Assembly (NCBI RefSeq): GCF_016124105.1
Contig: NZ_JADGMQ010000004.1
Span: forward strand, 62,001 to 126,000
Length of the DNA stretch: 64,000 bases
DNA from: Aquamicrobium zhengzhouense
GTDB lineage: Bacteria; Pseudomonadota; Alphaproteobacteria; Rhizobiales; Rhizobiaceae
Reading direction: 5' to 3'
Below are positions 11,497 to 21,334 of this stretch, one piece after another. Below the pieces are notes generated by a model, which searched no databases, had not been told where the DNA came from, and worked only from the letters and a program-made list of their open reading frames with translations. The translations under genes and the position numbers were made by a program. Within the stretch, counting starts at the first letter, position 1; each line of letters opens with the position of its first letter.

Positions 11497-12687
11497 TTAG
11501 CGGTCGACCTCACCAAACACGATGTCGAGGGAGCCGAGGATGGCTGATACGTCGGCGAGCATGTGACCCTTGCAAAGGAAATCCATCGCCTGGAGATGTG
11601 CAAAGCCCGGCGCACGCAGCTTGCAGCGGTAAGGCTTGTTGGTGCCGTCCGAGACCAGATAGACGCCGAATTCGCCCTTAGGCGCTTCAACGGCGGCATA
11701 GACCTCGCCCGCCGGCACGCGGTAACCCTCGGTGTAGAGCTTGAAGTGGTGGATCAGCGCTTCCATCGAACGCTTCATCTCGCCCCGCTTCGGCGGGACG
11801 ACCTTGCCGTCCACGGAGGAGACCGGCCCGACACGCTCGCTGCCAAGCAGCCTGTCGATGCACTGGCGCATGATACGGGCGGACTGGCGCATCTCTTCCA
11901 TACGGATGAGATAGCGATCGTAGCAGTCGCCGTTCTTGCCGATTGGGATGTCGAATTCGAGTTCGTCGTAGCACTCGTATGGCTGCGACTTGCGCAGATC
12001 CCACGCAGCACCCGAACCACGAACCATCACACCCGAGAAGCCGAGCGCCCAAGCATCTTCCAGTTTGACGACGCCAATGTCGGCGTTACGTTGTTTGAAG
12101 ATACGGTTTTCGGTCAGAAGTGCATCGAGGTCATCGATGGTCTTCAGGAACGGATCGATCCACGCACCAATATCTTGGATAAGCTTCTCGGGCAGATCCT
12201 GATGGACGCCACCAGGACGGAAGTATGCGGCGTGCATGCGCGAGCCGGAAGCACGCTCGTAGAACACCATCAGCTTCTCGCGCTCTTCAAAGCCCCACAG
12301 CGGCGGGGTCAGAGCACCAATATCCATGGCCTGCGTCGTCACGTTCAGGATGTGCGACATGATGCGGCCGATCTCGCTGTAGAGCACGCGGATCAGCTGG
12401 CCGCGCTTCGGCACCTCAATACCGAGCAGACGCTCAACTGCCAGGCAGAAAGCGTGCTCCTGGTTCATCGGCGCGCAATAGTCCAGACGGTCCAGATATG
12501 GGACAGCCTGCAGGTATGTCTTGTGCTCCATCAACTTCTCGGTGCCGCGATGCAGCAACCCGATATGCGGATCAGCACGATCAACAACCTCACCATCGAG
12601 CTCCAGAACGAGGCGAAGAACGCCGTGCGCTGCTGGATGCTGCGGGCCAAAGTTGATGTTGAAATTACGAACGGATGTCTCAGCCAT
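11497..12687 (-). CDS. nuoD: NADH-quinone oxidoreductase subunit D (49 kDa-type)
   Basis: Quinone-site subunit of the peripheral arm (396 aa), related to the large subunit of NiFe hydrogenases. The N-terminal [20 protein letters not shown] segment and [19 protein letters not shown] are diagnostic, and the C-terminus ends [14 protein letters not shown] as usual. It is followed without a gap by nuoE and preceded by nuoC 8 bases upstream. A separate, unfused nuoC and nuoD is the alphaproteobacterial arrangement. Confidence 0.98.
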   Translation of the reverse strand: MAETSVRNFNINFGPQHPAAHGVLRLVLELDGEVVDRADPHIGLLHRGTEKLMEHKTYLQAVPYLDRLDYCAPMNQEHAFCLAVERLLGIEVPKRGQLIRVLYSEIGRIMSHILNVTTQAMDIGALTPPLWGFEEREKLMVFYERASGSRMHAAYFRPGGVHQDLPEKLIQDIGAWIDPFLKTIDDLDALLTENRIFKQRNADIGVVKLEDAWALGFSGVMVRGSGAAWDLRKSQPYECYDELEFDIPIGKNGDCYDRYLIRMEEMRQSARIMRQCIDRLLGSERVGPVSSVDGKVVPPKRGEMKRSMEALIHHFKLYTEGYRVPAGEVYAAVEAPKGEFGVYLVSDGTNKPYRCKLRAPGFAHLQAMDFLCKGHMLADVSAILGSLDIVFGEVDR

Positions 12688-12695
12688 AACGCGCC

Positions 12696-13301
12696 TCAGT
12701 TCGGCTTGGCTTTCTCATCGCCGGGCAGCACGTAATCCGTGCCTTCCCATGGCGACAGGAAGTCAAAATTGCGGAACTCCTGCTTGAGCTCCACGGGCTC
12801 GTAGACCACGCGCTTGATCTCGTCGTCGTACCGGACCTCCACGAAGCCGGTAAGCGGGAAGTCCTTGCGGAGCGGGTGCCCCTCAAAGCCATAGTCGGTG
12901 AGGATGCGGCGAAGCTCGGGGTGGCCCGAGAAAAGAATGCCGTAAAGGTCATATGCTTCGCGCTCAAACCAGTCGGCACCTGCATAAACCGAGGTGATCG
13001 ACGGGACAGGCGTGTCCTCATCGGTCTGCACGCGGACACGAACGCGAAGGTTCTTGTACGGCGAAAGCAGATGATAGACGACATCGAAGCGATCTTCGCG
13101 GGCCGGATAGTCGGCACCGGAAACGTCGACGAAGGAGACGAAACGGCAGTTCTCATCGTCGCGAAGGAACTTCACCACCTCAACGATGGCTTCACGCACG
13201 ACGTGAATGTTCAGCTCTCCATAAGCGATCGAGACATCGATGACCTTGTCGGCCAGACGTTCGCGCACATAGGATCCAAGACTGGAAAGGGCTTCACTCA
13301 T
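12696..13301 (-). CDS. nuoC: NADH-quinone oxidoreductase subunit C (30 kDa-type)
   Basis: Peripheral-arm subunit (201 aa) that helps hold NuoD and NuoB. The family signature is clear: [20 protein letters not shown], followed by [20 protein letters not shown] and the [11 protein letters not shown] segment. The start [19 protein letters not shown] is typical of rhizobial NuoC. It lies 9 bases after nuoB. Confidence 0.98.
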   Translation of the reverse strand: MSEALSSLGSYVRERLADKVIDVSIAYGELNIHVVREAIVEVVKFLRDDENCRFVSFVDVSGADYPAREDRFDVVYHLLSPYKNLRVRVRVQTDEDTPVPSITSVYAGADWFEREAYDLYGILFSGHPELRRILTDYGFEGHPLRKDFPLTGFVEVRYDDEIKRVVYEPVELKQEFRNFDFLSPWEGTDYVLPGDEKAKPN

Positions 13302-13310
13302 AGTCGCTTC

Positions 13311-13892
13311 TTACCGCTCAATCGTGCCGGTGCGGCGGATCTTCTTCTGAAGGAGAAGAATGCCGTACAGCAGCGCTTCCGCCGAGGGCGGGCAGCCAGG
13401 AACATAGATGTCCACCGGAACAACGCGGTCACAGCCTCGAACCACCGAATAGGAATAGTGGTAATAGCCGCCGCCATTTGCGCAGGAGCCCATCGAGATC
13501 ACGTAACGCGGCTCCGGCATCTGGTCATAAACCTTGCGGAGCGCAGGCGCCATCTTGTTCGTCAGCGTACCCGCCACGATCATAACGTCCGACTGACGCG
13601 GAGACGCGCGCGGCGCAATACCGAAGCGCTCGCTGTCGTAGCGCGGCATTGCCGAGTGGATCATCTCGACGGCGCAGCAAGCGAGACCGAAGGTCATGTA
13701 CATGAGCGAACCGGTGCGCGCCCAGGTAATGAGAGCTTCGGAGGACGTGACAAGGAAACCCTTGTCCGAAAGCTCGTTGTTCAACTCGCCGAAGAATGGA
13801 TCATCAGAACCGATCGGCTTGCCCGTGTTAGGATCGATGAGACCCTTAGGCTTCGGGGCAACCAAAGTCTGGGAGGCGTCGTTCAATCCCAT
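13311..13892 (-). CDS. nuoB: NADH-quinone oxidoreductase subunit B (N2 cluster)
   Basis: Carries the terminal 4Fe-4S cluster N2 that reduces quinone (193 aa). The ligands are seen as the tandem pair C72-C73 ([10 protein letters not shown]), C137 (MGSCANGG) and C167 ([14 protein letters not shown]). I chose the ATG at 13892 ([17 protein letters not shown]), since it gives the normal N-terminus. This start overlaps the end of nuoA by 10 bases. An upstream in-frame start would add seven residues with no support. Confidence 0.97.
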   Translation of the reverse strand: MGLNDASQTLVAPKPKGLIDPNTGKPIGSDDPFFGELNNELSDKGFLVTSSEALITWARTGSLMYMTFGLACCAVEMIHSAMPRYDSERFGIAPRASPRQSDVMIVAGTLTNKMAPALRKVYDQMPEPRYVISMGSCANGGGYYHYSYSVVRGCDRVVPVDIYVPGCPPSAEALLYGILLLQKKIRRTGTIER

Positions 13893-14248
13893 TCCAGTGC
13901 TCCCTTCTTCCATTCATAGATAAAGCCGATGGTCAGCACTGCGAGGAAGACCATCATCGATGAGAAACCCAGCCACCCGATCTGCCCAAAGGACACTGCC
14001 CACGGGAACAGGAACACCACTTCCAGGTCGAAGATGATGAAGAGGATCGCAACCAGGTAGAAGCGAATGTCGAACTTCATGCGCGCATCGCTGAAGGAGT
14101 TGAAACCGCACTCGTAGGCCGACAGCTTCTCCGGATCGGGATTGCGGTACGCGACCAGGAACGGCGCCACCAGGAGCGCAATACCGACCAGCAGCGCGAC
14201 GCCGATGAAGATTACAATTGGAAGGTAGGAACTCAGAAGTTCGCTCAT
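13883..14248 (-). CDS. nuoA: NADH-quinone oxidoreductase subunit A (first gene of the nuo operon)
   Basis: Small membrane subunit (121 aa) with three transmembrane helices and the conserved loop [20 protein letters not shown] that closes the quinone chamber. The ATG at 14248 ([16 protein letters not shown]) was chosen; an open frame extends upstream but reads as low-complexity sequence unlike NuoA. No nuo gene precedes it, so the operon promoter should lie in 14249-14458. Confidence 0.97.
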   Translation of the reverse strand: MSELLSSYLPIVIFIGVALLVGIALLVAPFLVAYRNPDPEKLSAYECGFNSFSDARMKFDIRFYLVAILFIIFDLEVVFLFPWAVSFGQIGWLGFSSMMVFLAVLTIGFIYEWKKGALEWD

Positions 14249-14458
14249 CTTGTTTTCCGTTTGCACCTCAACTTGGCTCGACACTACAGCTGCGAACCCA
14301 AGGGTGGAACCGCTACAGATACTCCGGGTGGAGCCTCTTGAAGCGAGGAGTGATTGCGGGGCGAGCGTTAGCGCAGGCGCACCCACGAAGCAAGCCCAAC
14401 ATTCGCCAGAATGCCCCGTAACGCCCTGCTACCGTTACGGCATGGCGCTGCTTTTGCC
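14249..14458 (-). promoter_or_regulatory. Intergenic region upstream of nuoA, presumed nuo promoter
   Basis: This 210-base gap separates nuoA from the phosphatase gene on the same strand and is the only space before the first nuo gene, so the operon promoter is expected here. I could not pick out a convincing -35/-10 pair, FNR box or other operator by eye. The placement is by inference only. Confidence 0.35.
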
Positions 14459-14986
14459 CTACAAGTTAACGTTACCCCGCTCCCCAACCGCGATGGAAAA
14501 TGGCGTACCCTCAAAAGCGTCGGCCCCACGTCCGATCGCCTCGATCGCAGCCACCATTCGCCCGTTTCGTCCCAGAATCTCGTCTGCGTGGCGGATCAGA
14601 CGCAAATTCGGCGTTGCCGAGGGTGATGAGCGGCGCAAAGTCTGGGCGAGTTCTTCCTCGCAGCGTATGGGCGACAATGCCGCAACCGATATGTAGGCGG
14701 CTGCGGTTGAGCGGCTTATCCCGGCGAAACAGTTAATGACCAGCGGCGATGTCCTGTCCCACTCCTCAACGAAGGAAATCAGTTCCTCCACATGCCTGCG
14801 TGCGGGAACGATCATTCCCGGCTGCTCGGCCAGCACATCGTTCATTTCGAGGAAAAGGTGATTCGCGGGAACAATCGAATCCGGACGTTGAAAATCTGCC
14901 CGGTGGGTCAGCAAAGTCACCAATCGGCTTGCGCCGACCGCCGAGATGGTTTCTGCGACTTTTGTCCTCGAGCAAACGTAGATCAT
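14459..14986 (-). CDS. Tyrosine/dual-specificity phosphatase-like protein
   Basis: A 175-aa soluble protein with the cysteine phosphatase active-site loop CFAGISRS: nucleophile C86 and phosphate-binding R92 in the C-X5-R pattern, preceded by a hydrophobic strand (PLVI). This matches rhizobial proteins usually described as protein-tyrosine-phosphatase-like. No general-acid aspartate can be assigned with certainty. It stands alone between the nuo promoter region and an aldo-keto reductase and is transcribed on the same strand as both. The substrate is unknown; a role in phosphorylation control is only a family-level suggestion. Confidence 0.75.
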   Translation of the reverse strand: MIYVCSRTKVAETISAVGASRLVTLLTHRADFQRPDSIVPANHLFLEMNDVLAEQPGMIVPARRHVEELISFVEEWDRTSPLVINCFAGISRSTAAAYISVAALSPIRCEEELAQTLRRSSPSATPNLRLIRHADEILGRNGRMVAAIEAIGRGADAFEGTPFSIAVGERGNVNL

Positions 14987-15051
14987 CGGACGACCTTTCA
15001 GCGACCGGCCTTCAGGCCGGCCGCCTGAGCTTCAGATAGGCAAGCCTAACA

Positions 15052-16104
15052 TCACGGGCAAGGGTTGCCACGCAGTTGGTGCTCCGCATCAATCGCCGCC
15101 TGCATCTCTTCCGTCCATTTGACGTCAGCAGACGACAGCGCCAACTCGAGATGGTTCATGCTGGTCGCGCCAATGATGTTGGACGTGACGAATGGCTGGT
15201 TCGTCACAAACGCATTGGCGAACAGCGCCGGCTCCATTCCGAACTGGCGTGCGAGTTGGTTGTAGGCTTTGATCGCCTCGGCCGCTCGTGGGGTTTCATA
15301 GCGTTGAAGGCGATCGAACAATTGCTTGCGAGAGCCCGCCGGGAGAGCGCCGTCATCATATTTCCCCGTCAGGTACCCCTGCGCAAGCGGAGAATAGGCG
15401 AGAAGCCCGACCTCTTCGCGATCGCAGACTTCGGCAAGGTTCACTTCCAAGGTTCTATTGACGAAATTATACGCATTCTGGAGCGATACCGGCCGGGGCC
15501 CGACGCCTTTTTCCGCTTCAGCGATGAACTTCATCACTCCCCAGGAGCTTTCATTCGAGAGGCCGAGATGGCGGATCTTGCCTGCCTTCACGATCTCGTC
15601 GAAGACAGCGAGCGTCTCGGCAATCGGCGTCTCGTCTTCGGCGCGCTTTGCCGGCCATTCAGCAACACGGCTCGGGTTCGATCCCCAGGGAACCAGACGG
15701 TCCGGAAAGTGGATCTGATACAGGTCCACATGATCGGTCTGCAGTCGCTGCAGCGACTTATCGATGGAATCCAGAATGTCGGCACGCACAAGCTTCGAAG
15801 GACGCCCTCCGCGAAACCACTCATTTGCGGTGCGACCGACGACTTTGGTGGCGAGAACGATCTTGTCGCGATTTCCGCGCGCCTTCATCCAGTTGCCGAT
15901 GTAGCGCTCGGTACGGCCCTGCGTCTCCGGCTTGGGTGGAATTGGGTAGAGCTCGGCCGTGTCGATGAAGTTGACGCCGCGGTCGATCGCGAAGTCGAGC
16001 TGCTGGTGCCCCTCTTCTTCAGTATTCTGCTCGCCAAAGGTCATCGTCCCAAGGCAAATTTTCGAGACGAAAATGTCCGTGCGCCCGAGCCTGCGCTTTT
16101 CCAT
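15052..16104 (-). CDS. NADP(H)-dependent aldo-keto reductase, Tas/YajO-like
   Basis: A 350-aa TIM-barrel oxidoreductase. The N-terminus MEKRRLGRTDIFVSKICLGT, GTMTFGEQNTEEE and the stretch FIDTAELYPIPPKPETQGRT closely match the E. coli Tas group of aldo-keto reductases. The AKR catalytic residues can be placed as Asp and Tyr in DTAELY, Lys in ATKVVG and His in LYQIHFP. The C-terminal NADPH-site region (IIGATSMNHLELAL) is intact. It is a single gene with no clear operon partner. The physiological aldehyde or ketone substrate cannot be read from the sequence. Confidence 0.88.
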   Translation of the reverse strand: MEKRRLGRTDIFVSKICLGTMTFGEQNTEEEGHQQLDFAIDRGVNFIDTAELYPIPPKPETQGRTERYIGNWMKARGNRDKIVLATKVVGRTANEWFRGGRPSKLVRADILDSIDKSLQRLQTDHVDLYQIHFPDRLVPWGSNPSRVAEWPAKRAEDETPIAETLAVFDEIVKAGKIRHLGLSNESSWGVMKFIAEAEKGVGPRPVSLQNAYNFVNRTLEVNLAEVCDREEVGLLAYSPLAQGYLTGKYDDGALPAGSRKQLFDRLQRYETPRAAEAIKAYNQLARQFGMEPALFANAFVTNQPFVTSNIIGATSMNHLELALSSADVKWTEEMQAAIDAEHQLRGNPCP

Positions 16105-16181
16105 GTTTGATACTCCAAGATATTGAGGAGCGACGGTTGAACCGCGTGCTGGTGAAAGTCAATGTCGCGGCAAGATCCTCA

Positions 16182-17425
16182 TCATCGCGAGAGATAGACA
16201 GACCGCTGCCCTGCCCCAGCAGATGTGAGCCCGTCCAGCTTCCAGTCTGCCTGATTGATGATGAGCGTGTTGACCACCAGAGCAGTCTTGTGGCCATTGA
16301 TGTTCGACTTGGCATTGTAGGTCACGTCGCGGTTCGGCAGATAGATCGCGCCCTCCAGTCGCTGTAGCTCCATCCGATTGAACACGAATTGCTGCTTGTG
16401 CGAATTGTTCGACGGATCGCTTGTACGTTCGAACATCAATATTCCCTGATAGGGCCCGGAGGCAGGTGCCGAAGCGCTCATCGTGATGTTGTCGTTCAAC
16501 TGGATCCTCGATTGCGTGTTCGGGAAATAGAAGGTCACCCCTTCAGCCTTCACCGTCCCGGCATTGATGATCATGGTGCCCCTGACGATATGGAGCCCCG
16601 GTTCGAAGGTCACGTTTGCAGTGCCGTTGAAGGTGACGTCGCAATGGATGCCGCTCTTCAGCGTGTGAGTGCCAGGGCTTTTAGGTCCTGAGGTTGTGCA
16701 ACTCGCTGGCAATGTCGGCTCAGGAATTTTTCCCGCGTAGGGATCGGCTGGCGGCCTGCACCCGATCTCGAGCCCGCCAATTCGTCCGCCATTATTAAGA
16801 ATGCTCTTTCCCGCAACACACGTCCGGGAGACGTCTAGGCTCGACTGCGCGTTCATGATCATGGCGTTATGTTCGGTGGAGTGAACGTTCACCTCACATC
16901 TTTCGGCGTCGATCTTTGCCCCTGAGTTCACCAGCAACGCCTGTGTCTTGTTGGCAAGCACGGGATGCAAGGGGCCCCAGCTTCGGAGACAAAAAAGCGC
17001 GCTTGAGAGACGACCGAAATCTCCTTGCCTTCGGTCAAGCGGCCAAAGCCGAACATCGGCTCCATCGGCCGACTAGCCCACCCGTCAAGGACCCCTTCGC
17101 CGAGAGAGAAACCGGCTTTAATGACGCTGCCAGCGCCATCGGCTGACTGATTTTCTGAATTGTCCTGGAACGTCGCCCGGAAAAAGCGTTCCGCCTCGGC
17201 GATCTGGGCGTTGCCGTGACTGGCACCAGCGAGCACGGCGGCGTCAAGTCTTTGCTGCAACTCCGAACGCATACGCGAGGCGTTGGCGTATTCCATAGCG
17301 ACCGCCACACTCGTCAGCAGCGGCAAGCTCGTAATGGCTGCGATGATTGCGTAATTGCCTCGCCGGTCGTGCGCGAAGCTGCGAACAAGCGCTCCCAGCC
17401 GCCCGCTCAGACGTGAAATGTTCAT
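16182..17425 (-). pseudogene. Tad-like (TadG/TadE-type) pilus assembly protein, interrupted by a frameshift
   Basis: The 5' part (17425 to about 16964) encodes a basic start, MNISRLSGRL, then the TadE-like segment RRGNYAIIAAITSLPLLTSV with one transmembrane helix, as in rhizobial Tad-type proteins with a vWA/repeat C-terminus. At GAPCI the frame is lost; the continuation VLANKTQALLVNSGAKIDAE lies in another frame and runs to 16182. The shift maps to about 16962-16963, where one base seems missing (ATC-CC-GTG). The C-terminal part is rich in Asn and beta-strand patterns (MIMNAQSSLDVSRTCVAGKS). No other tad genes are next to it. Either a decayed gene or a sequence error. Confidence 0.75.
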
Positions 17426-17645
17426 ATTGGCCCCCAGCCGATGGATTTGTGTGATCGCCGTGTAGGAAAGGGGTATAAAGTTCTGCTGAATCCCGGCGGA
17501 AATGTTTGCTTTTTCCGTAACGGAATTGACAATCGAGCCTGCATAAGTTCCGTTCCCTACCTTCGCGCCGTCAGGTAGGTGGCGGAAGATGAGGGATGAC
17601 CTAGAGCGCAGCTTCACGCGAACGCGTTCGTCGATGAGATTTGCC

Positions 17646-18950
17646 ATGACCAGAACCGACATCGCCCGCAGGGTGTACAATCACACCTGGAAGCTCGACC
17701 CGATCGTGCGCAGCCTGCTCGACACCGACTTTTACAAGCTGCTGATGCTGCAGATGATCTGGGGCGTTTATCGTGATGTCGACGCTACCTTTTCGTTGAT
17801 CAACCGGACCAAGTCGGTCCGCATCGCCGACGAAATCGATGAGGAGGAGCTAAGGGCACAGCTGGACCATGCCCGTACGCTTCGCTTTACCAACAAGGAG
17901 ATGATCTGGCTCGCGGGCAACACTTTCTACGGTCGCAAACAGATCTTCGAACCTGATTTCCTCGCCTGGCTCGAAAACTTCCGCCTGCCGGAATACGAGC
18001 TCTTCAAGCGCGACGGCCAGTACGAGCTACACTTCCATGGCCGCTGGCACGACACCACAATGTGGGAAATTCCCGCGCTCGCAATCATCAACGAATTGCG
18101 CTCACGCGCTGCGTTGAAGTCTATGGGTCGGTTCGCGCTTGATGTGACCTACGCCCGCGCCAAGGCGAAGGTCTGGGAGAAGGTCGAGCTGCTCAGGAAA
18201 TATCCGGATCTGCGGATCTCGGATTTTGGCACCCGTCGCCGGCACTCTTTTCTCTGGCAACGCTGGTGTGTTGAAGCTCTGAAAGAAGGTATCGGCTCAG
18301 CATTCACCGGAACTTCAAACGTGCTGCTTGCCATGGATACGGATCTTGAAGCGCTTGGAACCAATGCACACGAACTGCCTATGGTCCTTGCTGCGCTCAC
18401 CAACTCGGATGAAGAGTTGCGCGCCTCACCCTACCGGGTGCTTGAGGCCTGGCAGAAATATTATGGCGGCAATTTGCTGATCGTGCTGCCGGACACTTTC
18501 GGTACGGCGTCTTTCCTGCGCGACGCGCCCGACTGGGTCGCCGACTGGACCGGCTATCGCCCCGACAGTGCACCTCCGATTGAGGGCGGTGAGCGGATCA
18601 TTCAGTGGTGGAAAGAGCGGGGCCAAGATCCGAAAGACAAGCTTCTGATCTTTTCCGACGGCCTCGACGTGGCAACGATCGAGAAGACCTACCTCCACTT
18701 CAAAGGGCGGGTGCGGATGTCATTCGGCTGGGGCACCAACCTGACGAACGACTTCAAGGACTGCGCGCCGGCGCACAATGACCGCCTCAAATCGATCTCT
18801 CTGGTCTGTAAGGTGACGCAGGCCAATGGCCGACCTGCAGTCAAGCTTTCGGACAACCCGGAAAAGACAACGGGCGATCCGAAAGAGGTCGAGCGATACC
18901 TCAGGGTCTTCGGCGAGGAATCCCGGGTAAGACAGCCGGTCCTCGTTTAG
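17646..18950 (+). CDS. pncB: Nicotinate phosphoribosyltransferase
   Basis: Salvages nicotinate to nicotinate mononucleotide with PRPP and ATP for NAD synthesis. It is 434 aa from the ATG at 17646, the usual length. Diagnostic segments are [16 protein letters not shown] near the N-terminus, [14 protein letters not shown] in the middle (its active-site His is followed by SFLWQ), and [10 protein letters not shown] plus [10 protein letters not shown] near the C-terminus. Its 3' end faces an aldo-keto reductase gene, with a hairpin between. Confidence 0.95.
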   Translation: MTRTDIARRVYNHTWKLDPIVRSLLDTDFYKLLMLQMIWGVYRDVDATFSLINRTKSVRIADEIDEEELRAQLDHARTLRFTNKEMIWLAGNTFYGRKQIFEPDFLAWLENFRLPEYELFKRDGQYELHFHGRWHDTTMWEIPALAIINELRSRAALKSMGRFALDVTYARAKAKVWEKVELLRKYPDLRISDFGTRRRHSFLWQRWCVEALKEGIGSAFTGTSNVLLAMDTDLEALGTNAHELPMVLAALTNSDEELRASPYRVLEAWQKYYGGNLLIVLPDTFGTASFLRDAPDWVADWTGYRPDSAPPIEGGERIIQWWKERGQDPKDKLLIFSDGLDVATIEKTYLHFKGRVRMSFGWGTNLTNDFKDCAPAHNDRLKSISLVCKVTQANGRPAVKLSDNPEKTTGDPKEVERYLRVFGEESRVRQPVLV

Positions 18951-18957
18951 ACCGGCT
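18934..18957 (+). terminator. Hairpin at the pncB stop codon, between convergent genes
   Basis: AGCCGGTC (18934-18941) pairs with GACCGGCT (18950-18957) around an 8-base loop that contains the pncB stop codon. No T-run follows on the plus strand, so Rho-independent termination is not certain. Position between two converging genes makes a terminator or 3' end stabiliser likely. Confidence 0.4.
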
Positions 18958-18963
18958 GAGTGC

Positions 18964-19791
18964 TCAATTGTCCCATTTGGGCGAAAACGCGTAGTCGCAG
19001 ATGCGCGGTGCCTTGCCACGAAGGGCGGAGATCTGTTGCATCTCCTCTCCGCTCAACACGAAATCGAAAACGTCGATATTTTCGGCGAGGCGCTCCTTCT
19101 TAGTCGTCCGTGGAATGGCTACCATCCCGTTCTGCTGCACGTGCCAGCGCAATATTATCTGACCCGGCGTCTTGCCGTGCGCCGCAGCAGCAGCTCGCAC
19201 AACCGGCTCATCGAACAAACCGCCACTACGATAAAGCGGACAGTAGGAGACCATTGCCATTCCAGCGGAGCGGCACGCGTCGTAGACCTTGCGCTGATCC
19301 AGATATGGATGATTTTCGACCTGGTTTGCCACAAGCGGCGCTTCCGACAGAGACAGCGCTTCAGACAGCAGCGCCGTGGGGAAATTCGAAACGCCTATGT
19401 GGCGCGCGAGCCCCTCGGCTCGAACCCTGTTGAGCGCTTCAATCGACTCCCGGAGCGAAATTTCGGGATTCGGCCAGTGGATGAGGAGAAGGTCAACATG
19501 GTCGAGCCCGAGGCGGCGCAAGCTGTCTTCGGCGGAACGCCGCAGATCATCCGCAGCTAGGTCGGTCCACCAGACCTTGGTGGTAACGAAGACATCCTCA
19601 CGAGCGACCCGCGCAGCGCGGAGCCCCTCGCCTACCGCTTCCTCATTCTTATAGGCGGCGGCGGTGTCCACGTGGCGATATCCCAGTGCAAGGGCATCGG
19701 CTACCAATGATGCACATGCGTCGCCTTCAAGGGTCCATGTACCCATCCCCAGGGCTGGTATCGAAGCGCCATTTGCGTCAACGTGGTGCAT
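18964..19791 (-). CDS. Aldo/keto reductase (2,5-diketo-D-gluconate reductase-like, AKR5-type)
   Basis: A 275-aa soluble reductase. It has the AKR signatures GYRHVDTAAAYKNEEAVGEGL in pieces (DTAAAY with catalytic Asp and Tyr), Lys in VTTKVWW, and His in LLIHWPNP, then GVSNFPTALL and a C-terminal IPRTTKKERLAENI NADPH-binding segment. I placed the start at ATG 19791 because an AAGGA motif sits nine bases upstream; an in-frame start 39 bases earlier is possible. It faces pncB and is divergent from the DUF1624 gene. The substrate is unknown. Confidence 0.88.
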   Translation of the reverse strand: MHHVDANGASIPALGMGTWTLEGDACASLVADALALGYRHVDTAAAYKNEEAVGEGLRAARVAREDVFVTTKVWWTDLAADDLRRSAEDSLRRLGLDHVDLLLIHWPNPEISLRESIEALNRVRAEGLARHIGVSNFPTALLSEALSLSEAPLVANQVENHPYLDQRKVYDACRSAGMAMVSYCPLYRSGGLFDEPVVRAAAAAHGKTPGQIILRWHVQQNGMVAIPRTTKKERLAENIDVFDFVLSGEEMQQISALRGKAPRICDYAFSPKWDN

Positions 19792-19876
19792 CCATTTGTC
19801 CTTCTGCTTGGCCGGTTCCCGGGTGATCATGCTATCTCTTCAGCGGCGGATGGGGACCGATTCGGAAAGGAAACTA

Positions 19877-20857
19877 GTGCAGCGTTCCGCAATCGACAAA
19901 CCCCGGCTCGAGGCGATCGATCTTGCCCGTGGCCTGGCGCTCGCGGCAATGGCAATTTACCATTTTGCCTGGGATCTGGAATTTTTCGGCTATGCGCCGC
20001 ATGCGATGACGGCCCAGGGCGGCTGGAAGATATTCGCGCGCTGCATTGCCTCATCCTTCCTGTTTCTGGTTGGCGTCAGCCTTTTTCTTGGCCACGCGAA
20101 GTCGATCAGGTTGCCGCCCTTCCTTCGCCGCCTCGCAAGGGTCACAGCAGCCGCCGCAGCAATATCTCTCATCACCTGGTTCGCAGTTCCGGGTGGCTTC
20201 ATCTTTTTCGGGATACTTCACCAGATCGCCCTCGCCAGCATCCTTGGCCTTGCGTTCGTGCGGGTACCCGTTGCGATCACCGTTCTGCTAGCGCTATTTG
20301 TGCTGTCCGCACCGCACTTCCTTCGCTCGACGTTCTTCGACCATCCCGCACTCCTTTGGATCGGACTATCAAGCGTCAACCCGCGCTCGAATGACTATGT
20401 GCCCTTGTTCCCGTGGTTTGGTGCTGTCCTCTTCGGCATCGCTGCCGCAAAGGTCGCCGCCGACCAGGGCCTCTTTGAAAAATTGTCCAGGTGGCGACCT
20501 GGAAGCTGGTCCACGCCTTTCCAGGCTGCCGGACGGCATAGTTTGGCGGTCTACCTCATTCATCAGCCAGTCCTCATCGGTGCAATATGGCTGTTCGCGC
20601 AGGTCTCGCCTGCACCGCAGCCAACAGCTGAAACGCAGTTCATGCGCGCATGTCAGGCGCAGTGCCAGAACATCGAAAGCGGTGAGTTCTGCGATTTTTA
20701 CTGCGTCTGCGTCATGGGTACACTTGAGAATGAGGGGCGGATGGAAGAGGTCGTTATGGGCACTGTGCGCCCTGAGACGTCAGAAAGATTGCAGGAAATC
20801 GTTGCTGCCTGCACAGTTGATGCCGAATATGTGACGAAGGGGGAGAACGATGGATGA
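19877..20857 (+). CDS. DUF1624 (heparan-alpha-glucosaminide acetyltransferase-like) membrane protein
   Basis: A polytopic membrane protein of 326 aa if it starts at GTG 19877, which has AAGGA six bases upstream; in-frame ATGs at 19829 and 19850 lack a good ribosome site. The N-terminus carries the family motif RLEAIDLARGLALAAMAIYHF, and HSLAVYLIHQPVLIG lies near the last helix. Eight or more hydrophobic helices follow one another. After the last helix there is a soluble tail with six cysteines (CQAQC and CDFYCVC). The catalysed transfer and substrate are unknown for the bacterial members. It overlaps the next gene by 8 bases. Confidence 0.82.
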   Translation: MQRSAIDKPRLEAIDLARGLALAAMAIYHFAWDLEFFGYAPHAMTAQGGWKIFARCIASSFLFLVGVSLFLGHAKSIRLPPFLRRLARVTAAAAAISLITWFAVPGGFIFFGILHQIALASILGLAFVRVPVAITVLLALFVLSAPHFLRSTFFDHPALLWIGLSSVNPRSNDYVPLFPWFGAVLFGIAAAKVAADQGLFEKLSRWRPGSWSTPFQAAGRHSLAVYLIHQPVLIGAIWLFAQVSPAPQPTAETQFMRACQAQCQNIESGEFCDFYCVCVMGTLENEGRMEEVVMGTVRPETSERLQEIVAACTVDAEYVTKGENDG

Positions 20858-21326
20858 CATCCGGACAAGACCGAACCGCCTGCCCTGGCCACCAATGATC
20901 TACCTCGCCAGCGCAGCAATAGCTGTCGTTCTCAACTGGCTATACCCCCTGCCCTGGATTACTCGCCCGCTCTCCGAGATCCTGTTCGCATTCGGCTGGT
21001 TGATTGGTGCCGGAGCCATTGCGATGGATGTTGCGGCCATACGCGCTTTCAGGCGTGCCAAGACGACAGTGATGCCCCATCGCGCTTCAGACCATCTGGT
21101 CACGAGCGGCCCCTTCGCGATCACCCGCAATCCAATCTATGTCGGCAATACGATGCTGATGATTGCCGTCGGTCTGATTACCGGGATCACATGGTTCATC
21201 CTGTTCGCTTTCGTGGCAGCCTTCATGACCCAGAAGCTGGCGATCGAGCGGGAGGAGAAGCATCTTGAGGCGCGCTTTGGAAAGCGCTGGCGAGATTACG
21301 CGAAGAAGGTTCGCCGCTGGGTCTGA
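20850..21326 (+). CDS. Isoprenylcysteine carboxylmethyltransferase-like membrane protein
   Basis: A 158-aa membrane protein with about four helices. The C-terminal half shows the ICMT/PEMT pattern: VTSGPFAITRNPIYVGNTML (residues about 79-98), a further helix pair, and EEKHLEARFGKRWRDYAKKV, which together form the SAM-binding region. Its ATG overlaps the end of the DUF1624 gene, so the two are likely co-translated. The methyl acceptor in bacteria is not known from the sequence; lipid or small-molecule methylation is a family guess. Confidence 0.85.
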   Translation: MDDIRTRPNRLPWPPMIYLASAAIAVVLNWLYPLPWITRPLSEILFAFGWLIGAGAIAMDVAAIRAFRRAKTTVMPHRASDHLVTSGPFAITRNPIYVGNTMLMIAVGLITGITWFILFAFVAAFMTQKLAIEREEKHLEARFGKRWRDYAKKVRRWV

Positions 21327-21334
21327 GCGCTCGC

